A stretch of 7,652 bases of DNA, from the NCBI GenBank assembly GCA_003151295.1, contig PLXD01000556.1, positions 1-7,652 of the forward strand, in the 5' to 3' direction. The notes under the pieces were generated by a model. It did no database searches and was not told where the DNA came from. It saw only the letters and a program-made list of their open reading frames with translations. This DNA is from Chitinophagaceae bacterium. GTDB taxonomy: Bacteria; Bacteroidota; Bacteroidia; Chitinophagales; Chitinophagaceae. The number at the start of each line of letters is the position of its first letter. Positions within the stretch are counted from its first letter, which is position 1. Positions 3,892 to 7,652 of this stretch are shown here, in pieces. A program made the position numbers and the translations under genes.

Positions 3892-6375
3892 ATGAGCATG
3901 TTGAAGACCTATTTTAAAATTGCCTGGCGCAATGTCACCCGCAATAAGGTATATTCTTTCATCAACATACTCGGGCTTGTTTTGGGCATCTGTTCCTGCC
4001 TGGTCATTTACCTGATCGTTCATTTCGAATTGAGTTTCGACAACTTTCACCGGGGTAAAGAGGACATATACCGGGTTGTCTCCGATACGAGGACATCCCA
4101 GGGCCAGGAGCATGCTGGCGGTATTCCCGACCCTGCGCCCATCGCCATTCGCAACGAACTGGCTGGTTTGGAGGACCTTGCCATTTTCCATAATTATTAT
4201 GCCAGTGTTGCGATAAAGCAGGACGGCTTGCCGGGCAGGCGCTTTGCAATGCCAAATGAGCGGGAAACGGTATCCGACATTGTTATTGCGGAACCTGCGT
4301 ACTTTACCATTTTCCGTTACAAGTGGCTGGCGGGGGATCCGGGCACCGCATTAAAAGAGCCGTTTAAAGTTGTTCTTACGGAAAGCAAGGCGTATACCTA
4401 TTTTGGCAAAAGGCCGTTACAGGAAATCCTTCATAAGACAATTGTTTACAATGATTCCCTGACCCTCTCCGTTTCAGGCATCGTAAAAGACTTTCCCGTC
4501 AATACGGATTTTAATTTTCGTGACTTCATCTCCTTTGCGACCGTCAACAGCAGCTTTCTTAAGAACGAATTCAACTTCGGAGATTGGAATAGCGGCAACA
4601 AGGCTACGCAGGTGTTCGTCAGGCTACCCGAAGGCACTACGGCTGCCCGGATCAATGCGAGGTTGACGGAATTGGTGAAAAGACATTTGCCTGCCGGCGA
4701 GAATCAAGTGGGGAGTCAAAGAACGCAATATCGGCTGCAGCAATTATCTGACTTGCATTTCAATGGCGATTACGAGGATGCTTATTCCCGTAAGGCTCAT
4801 TTACCCACCTTATATGGGCTGATGGGCATTGCCTTGTTTATCCTCGTCATTGCCGTCGTCAATTTTATAAATCTCTCCACAGCGCAATCCGTAAAAAGAG
4901 CGAAGGAAATAGCTATCCGTAAAGTGTGCGGCAGCAAAAGGATCAGCCTCATCCTGCAATTATTAGGCGAGACCTTCTTTCTCACTGGGGCGGCTGCTTT
5001 TCTTTCCCTGCTATGCACTCCCCTCGTACTGGCGGCTTTCAGATCGTACATTCCGCAAGGGGTGACCCTGAATGTCTTCAACCCATCGACCTGGATCTGC
5101 CTGTTTTTACTCATCCTGTTCACCACTCTGCTCGCCGGCCTTTATCCCGCAAGGCTAGCCTCCTCCTATGTACCGATACAGCATTTAAGAGGAACGACCC
5201 TATCGGCAGGCAACAGGCATGCCTGGTTACGCGAGGGATTGGTCGTATTTCAATTCACGATCTCGCTGGCATTCATCATCGGGTCTATCGTTATGGGCAA
5301 CCAGATCCGGTTCATACTGCACAAAGACCTGGGTTTTACCAAAGATGCCATCATTACGATCGAAACGAATCCACAATATCCTTTTGCAAAAAAGGAATTG
5401 CTGGCAGGACGGATACGACAACTGTCGGGTGTCGCTCTGGTAAGTGTAAGCGATGGAACGCCCATGGCCAGGGATCACTGGGCCAACCCACTTTCGTACG
5501 CGGGTGACCCCGCAACTCCTGCAACGTCCGCGGACTGTCAATTGGAATGGGGGGACGCAAATTTTGTCCCTTTGTATCAACTAAAGCTCCTGGCAGGCCG
5601 GAATTTGCAGTCTTCCGATACGATGCAGGAATTCCTGATCAATGAGACCTGCGCCAGGGCGTTGGGTTTCAAAAGGCCTGGTGATGCGATAGGACGGAGG
5701 TTACGGACCCTTTCGCCGGAAGGCGAGCATTTCTGTCCGGTAGTGGGCGTTCTGGCAGATTTTCATGCTTCTTCTTTGCATGAGCCTATTCACCCCGCCT
5801 TTATCGCCAGCTCCGCCAGGTTTTCCTGGAACATAAACGTGAAGCTTTCGACGAGTGGCCGGCAAATCGGCCAATTCAGGGATCTGGAGGCTGAAATAGA
5901 GAAGATTTGGAAGGAGATATATCCCGACGATAAGTTCGGGTATTCTTTCTTCGATCAGTCGATTGCGAAACGATATGAGAGGGACTTGCAAACTTCTCAA
6001 CTTATGAACTGGGCGATGGGCATTGCCATCTTCATCTCCTGCATGGGTCTGTTTGGTCTTTCGGCCTTTACCGCTCAGCAACGAACCCGGGAGATCGGTA
6101 TTCGCAAGGTGCTGGGGGCAAGTGTGGCCGGCATAGCCAATATGTTATGCAGGGACTTTGTTGGGTTGATCATCATTGCTCTTTTCATCGCCTCTCCGAT
6201 AGCCTGGTATTTCATGAACCGATGGCTGCAGGATTGGGCCTATCGCAATGAAATCAGCGGGTGGGTATTTGTACTGGCAGGGTCGGGGGCTATCCTGATC
6301 GGGCTGCTCACCGTAGGTTTCCATGCGGTCAAAGCGGCGTTGGCTAACCCCGTTGGGGCCTTGCGGAGTGAGTAG
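3892..6375 (+). CDS. MacB/FtsX-type ABC transporter permease (two-half, Bacteroidota type)
   Basis: An 827-residue inner-membrane permease of the type VII ABC (MacB/FtsX) superfamily, with the duplicated architecture common in Bacteroidota. Half 1: KIAWRNVTRNKVYSFINI (9-26) leads into membrane span 1 (about 21-44), an extracytoplasmic MacB-like core domain (about 45-300), then three FtsX spans at about 305-330, 352-382 and 400-422. Half 2: a span at about 447-470, a second core domain (about 471-700), then spans at about 703-728, 752-775 and 789-814. The cytoplasmic coupling motif occurs in both halves: EIAIRKVCGSKR (339-350) and EIGIRKVLGASV (734-745). Such proteins usually work with a separate LolD/MacB-type ATPase in lipoprotein or drug export or mechanotransmission, but none is present here. 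ATG 3892 was chosen; ATG 3898 (two codons later) is an alternative and neither has an SD. The stop lies 9 bp from the convergent higA-like stop. Confidence 0.92.
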   Translation: MSMLKTYFKIAWRNVTRNKVYSFINILGLVLGICSCLVIYLIVHFELSFDNFHRGKEDIYRVVSDTRTSQGQEHAGGIPDPAPIAIRNELAGLEDLAIFHNYYASVAIKQDGLPGRRFAMPNERETVSDIVIAEPAYFTIFRYKWLAGDPGTALKEPFKVVLTESKAYTYFGKRPLQEILHKTIVYNDSLTLSVSGIVKDFPVNTDFNFRDFISFATVNSSFLKNEFNFGDWNSGNKATQVFVRLPEGTTAARINARLTELVKRHLPAGENQVGSQRTQYRLQQLSDLHFNGDYEDAYSRKAHLPTLYGLMGIALFILVIAVVNFINLSTAQSVKRAKEIAIRKVCGSKRISLILQLLGETFFLTGAAAFLSLLCTPLVLAAFRSYIPQGVTLNVFNPSTWICLFLLILFTTLLAGLYPARLASSYVPIQHLRGTTLSAGNRHAWLREGLVVFQFTISLAFIIGSIVMGNQIRFILHKDLGFTKDAIITIETNPQYPFAKKELLAGRIRQLSGVALVSVSDGTPMARDHWANPLSYAGDPATPATSADCQLEWGDANFVPLYQLKLLAGRNLQSSDTMQEFLINETCARALGFKRPGDAIGRRLRTLSPEGEHFCPVVGVLADFHASSLHEPIHPAFIASSARFSWNINVKLSTSGRQIGQFRDLEAEIEKIWKEIYPDDKFGYSFFDQSIAKRYERDLQTSQLMNWAMGIAIFISCMGLFGLSAFTAQQRTREIGIRKVLGASVAGIANMLCRDFVGLIIIALFIASPIAWYFMNRWLQDWAYRNEISGWVFVLAGSGAILIGLLTVGFHAVKAALANPVGALRSE

Positions 6376-6384
6376 TAACCACAG

Positions 6385-6795
6385 CTATACATGATTTAGC
6401 AAAAACGATGCATCTATTCCCAGCATTTGATGGGCTGCTTTTAGAAATGCTATATCTGGCTCTCTCTTGCCAGTGAGAATCTGTGATAATTTGGGTTCGC
6501 TGAGGCCCATCAGTTTGGCCAATTCTTTTTGTTTAAGTCTCCTCTCGTACATCTTAAGTTCTATCATACCTTCTATTGTAGATGGCGGCGGTATTGTGTA
6601 AATACTCTTTTCATAGGACTGTGCAGCAAGAGCCATAGCTCGAAGTTTCTCTGTTTCGCTTTTGGACAAATTCATTTCTCCTTTATTCATGAGCACAAGT
6701 ATCTCGTTCATTATTTTTTTATAATGGGCTTCTGTTTTTATTGCTTTACTCATCAATGTTGTTGCTTTCTTGCTTTCGGGAGTCTTCGATTTCAT
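6385..6795 (-). CDS. higA: HigA-type antitoxin, XRE-family helix-turn-helix regulator
   Basis: A 136-residue protein typical of HigA antitoxins. An N-terminal helical part (TEAHYKKIMNEILVLMNKGE, 21-40) matches the TExxYxxxxxEIxxLM pattern of the family. The C-terminal XRE helix-turn-helix follows at about 78-125, with RLKQKELAKLMGLSEPKLSQ (86-105) as its core and ILTGKREPD closing it. In intact systems HigA neutralises the HigB ribonuclease and represses the shared promoter. Here the toxin frame upstream (stop at 6802) is separated by only 6 nt, the normal toxin-first order, but that toxin has lost its N-terminal part. So this is probably an antitoxin left on its own, still able to bind the inverted repeats at 6982-7019. 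ATG 6795 is used; Met15 is a possible alternative start. The base composition is visibly AT-richer than that of the flanking genes. Confidence 0.88.
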   Translation of the reverse strand: MKSKTPESKKATTLMSKAIKTEAHYKKIMNEILVLMNKGEMNLSKSETEKLRAMALAAQSYEKSIYTIPPPSTIEGMIELKMYERRLKQKELAKLMGLSEPKLSQILTGKREPDIAFLKAAHQMLGIDASFLLNHV

Positions 6796-6801
6796 AATCG
6801 G

Positions 6802-6978
6802 CTACTTTTTAAATTTTATTGTAGAAGCATTAATCTTGTCATATTCTGCATGGGTACCAACAAAAAGTATATATACCGTTCTTATGGTAAACTGAATCAA
6901 TGCTATCAGTCTGTATTTATTTCCTTTGATATTAAAGACCCTACCATTGGCTTTGCTTTCGTTGCACAAAAATATCAT
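6802..6978 (-). pseudogene. higB: HigB-type toxin remnant, N-terminus missing
   Basis: My own translation of the minus strand from ATG 6978 gives 58 residues ending at TAG (6802-6804). It contains [14 protein letters not shown] (13-26) and [14 protein letters not shown] (40-53), hallmarks of the HigB mRNA-interferase family (RelE-like fold, cutting mRNA on the ribosome). Intact members have about 90-105 residues, with an N-terminal helical part (conserved Trp-containing segment) before VFNIKGN. That part, about 40 residues, is absent: in-frame TAA and TGA lie just upstream of ATG 6978, and the upstream 120 bp in this frame encode nothing similar. In addition, the consensus -7 box (6974-6967) lies downstream of ATG 6978, so a transcript from this promoter would not even contain that start codon. 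I therefore call it a non-functional remnant. Confidence 0.8.
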
Positions 6979-6997
6979 ATAATTTCATTATTTGAAA
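6967..6997 (-). promoter_or_regulatory. Promoter of the higBA-like unit
   Basis: On the minus strand, TATTTTTG (6974-6967) fits TAnnTTTG exactly. It is preceded after 19 nt by TTTC (6997-6994), one mismatch from the -33 TTTG. Transcription should start near 6960-6963, inside the toxin remnant, so the main product would be the antitoxin with the remnant as its leader. Confidence 0.6.
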
Positions 6998-6998
6998 T
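6982..6998. promoter_or_regulatory. Inverted repeat B, probable HigA operator over the -33 region
   Basis: ATTTCA (6982-6987) and TGAAAT (6993-6998) form 6-bp arms around 5 nt. The site overlaps the -33 element and shares 13 of 17 positions with inverted repeat A, whose centre lies 20 bp away. Autorepression by HigA is the family norm; assignment of this site is inferred. Confidence 0.55.
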
Positions 6999-7000
6999 AA

Positions 7001-7019
7001 TATTTCATATAATGAAATA
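7001..7019. promoter_or_regulatory. Inverted repeat A, probable second HigA operator
   Basis: TATTTCAT (7001-7008) and ATGAAATA (7012-7019) form perfect 8-bp arms around the 3-nt spacer ATA. It lies immediately upstream of repeat B and the promoter. The 20-bp centre-to-centre distance is close to two helical turns, which would let two antitoxin dimers bind on the same face. Confidence 0.6.
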
Positions 7020-7155
7020 GTTCTGAGTTTGCGTTTTATTGGAATGTAGGGAAACGTGGATAAGACATTCTACGTAAATAATTGAAAAACAACTACTTAT
7101 TTCGAATGGCTTTGAGAGGGATTCAAGAGGCAGACCTGACGATCAGTATTAACGT

Positions 7156-7652
7156 TTATATAGCCGGATCGGGATAGGCGTTAGACAGGGATGCCGTTTC
7201 GAGCGGATTGACGGGCTTTATTTTGAGCCTGTCGCACCATCCTAAAAAGCTTTCATGAACCTGGTCCAATATTTTTTTCTGATCCAGCGTCAGCTCCAGA
7301 GCATGGGCCCGGCTGATGGTCCTTATGGGCAGGCCCCGCTTGCGCAGAAAATATTTGGCGCTCATGGGATAGGCCACGTGTATGAGCGGGTCTACGCGAG
7401 TTAGTTCCGATTGAAGCCATTCCACCTCGGCGGCCTTAGAGGGGTCCGTGGCATTGTTACACATCCATACCAGTATTTCCGGGTAAAAGTTGCCTGCGAT
7501 AGAGGACATTCCTTTTGCTCCTTCGCGTAACGAGGTCATTGCATTGGGTGTGTGGGCATCGTAGAATTCGAATCGCTTGCTTTTGACCGTTTTCAGGATA
7601 TCCAGCTTGGCTTTGATCTTTTCATGGGCGATCGAAGTGTCCTTGTAATAAA
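7156..7652 (-). CDS. DHDPS/NAL-family aldolase, C-terminal part (runs off the right edge)
   Basis: The window holds the last 164 residues of a class I (beta/alpha)8 aldolase of the dihydrodipicolinate synthase / N-acetylneuraminate lyase family; full members have about 290-320 residues. The first visible residues are YYKDTSIAHEKIKAKL; the Lys (codon 7642-7644) is the Schiff-base lysine. FEFYDAHTPNAMTSLREGAK follows, then GMSSIAGNFYPEI, the usual GIAGNxxPE region, and PMSAKYFLRKRGLPI, the C-terminal helical segment seen in sugar-acid-cleaving relatives. The frame is open to the right edge, so ATG 7539 is internal, not the start. The substrate is not decidable: lysine-biosynthetic DHDPS, sialate lyase or a 2-keto-3-deoxy sugar acid aldolase are all possible. 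The KDTS motif and the LacI gene nearby favour a catabolic role, as an inference. No clear terminator was seen in 7021-7155 after its TAA. Confidence 0.88.
   Translation of the reverse strand, partial: YYKDTSIAHEKIKAKLDILKTVKSKRFEFYDAHTPNAMTSLREGAKGMSSIAGNFYPEILVWMCNNATDPSKAAEVEWLQSELTRVDPLIHVAYPMSAKYFLRKRGLPIRTISRAHALELTLDQKKILDQVHESFLGWCDRLKIKPVNPLETASLSNAYPDPAI

Noticed and set aside
4926..5507. 193-codon plus-strand frame inside the permease
   Set aside because: It is an out-of-frame shadow of the permease, with low-complexity Arg/His/Pro composition and no domain.
6529..7020. 163-codon plus-strand frame (Phe/Cys/Tyr-rich)
   Set aside because: It is antisense to the HigA and HigB sequences, which are recognisable families; the Phe/Cys bias comes from the AT-rich complement.
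7021..7155. Search for a missing HigB N-terminus or an aldolase terminator in the gap
   Set aside because: The minus-strand frame in line with the toxin remnant, read by eye, shows no HigB helical segment, and no stable hairpin followed by a T-run is evident.

Overview
This window is most likely chromosomal DNA of a Bacteroidota member, probably close to Chitinophagaceae or Sphingobacteriia. Three promoters match or nearly match the Bacteroidota -33/-7 pattern (TTTG, about 19-20 nt, TAnnTTTG). Most starts have little or no Shine-Dalgarno (SD) sequence. The large two-half FtsX-type permease is typical of the phylum. Base composition is moderate, with one clearly AT-richer island at about 6385-7020.

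Layout. 9-209 (minus): small single-pass membrane protein. 397-1425 (minus): LacI-family repressor. 1426-1756: a divergent control region holding two near-identical LacI-type operators, one in the repressor's own promoter and one in the promoter facing right. 1757-2059 (plus): the gene behind that promoter, only 100 codons long and resembling the NAD-binding half of a Gfo/Idh/MocA oxidoreductase. It lacks the catalytic part and two glycines of the dinucleotide-binding motif. 2122-2152: intrinsic terminator. 2153-2231: strong SD, very short open frames and a 21-bp tandem repeat, leading into an AraJ-like MFS exporter (2232-3587). 3565-3789: overlapping, unrecognised 74-codon frame. 3892-6375 (plus): MacB/FtsX-type ABC permease with no ATPase beside it. 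6385-6978 (minus): HigA-type antitoxin preceded by a HigB-type toxin remnant without its N-terminal part, with promoter and operators. 7156 to the right edge (minus): C-terminal half of a DHDPS/NAL-family aldolase, including the Schiff-base lysine.

Working together. The repressor probably controls itself and the short oxidoreductase-like gene through the paired operators. The LacI regulator and the aldolase suggest a region concerned with carbohydrate or sugar-acid use, but no complete pathway is visible. The exporter, the permease and the toxin-antitoxin remnant look like separate units.

I see no convincing wholly new system. The most interesting signals are two cases where control DNA is intact but its target is cut down: operator and promoter in front of a truncated oxidoreductase, and promoter and operators in front of a beheaded toxin with its antitoxin kept. 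Also notable are the repeat-bearing leader of the exporter and the exporter's unusual C-terminal tail. No tRNA, rRNA, CRISPR array, insertion sequence or origin was recognised.
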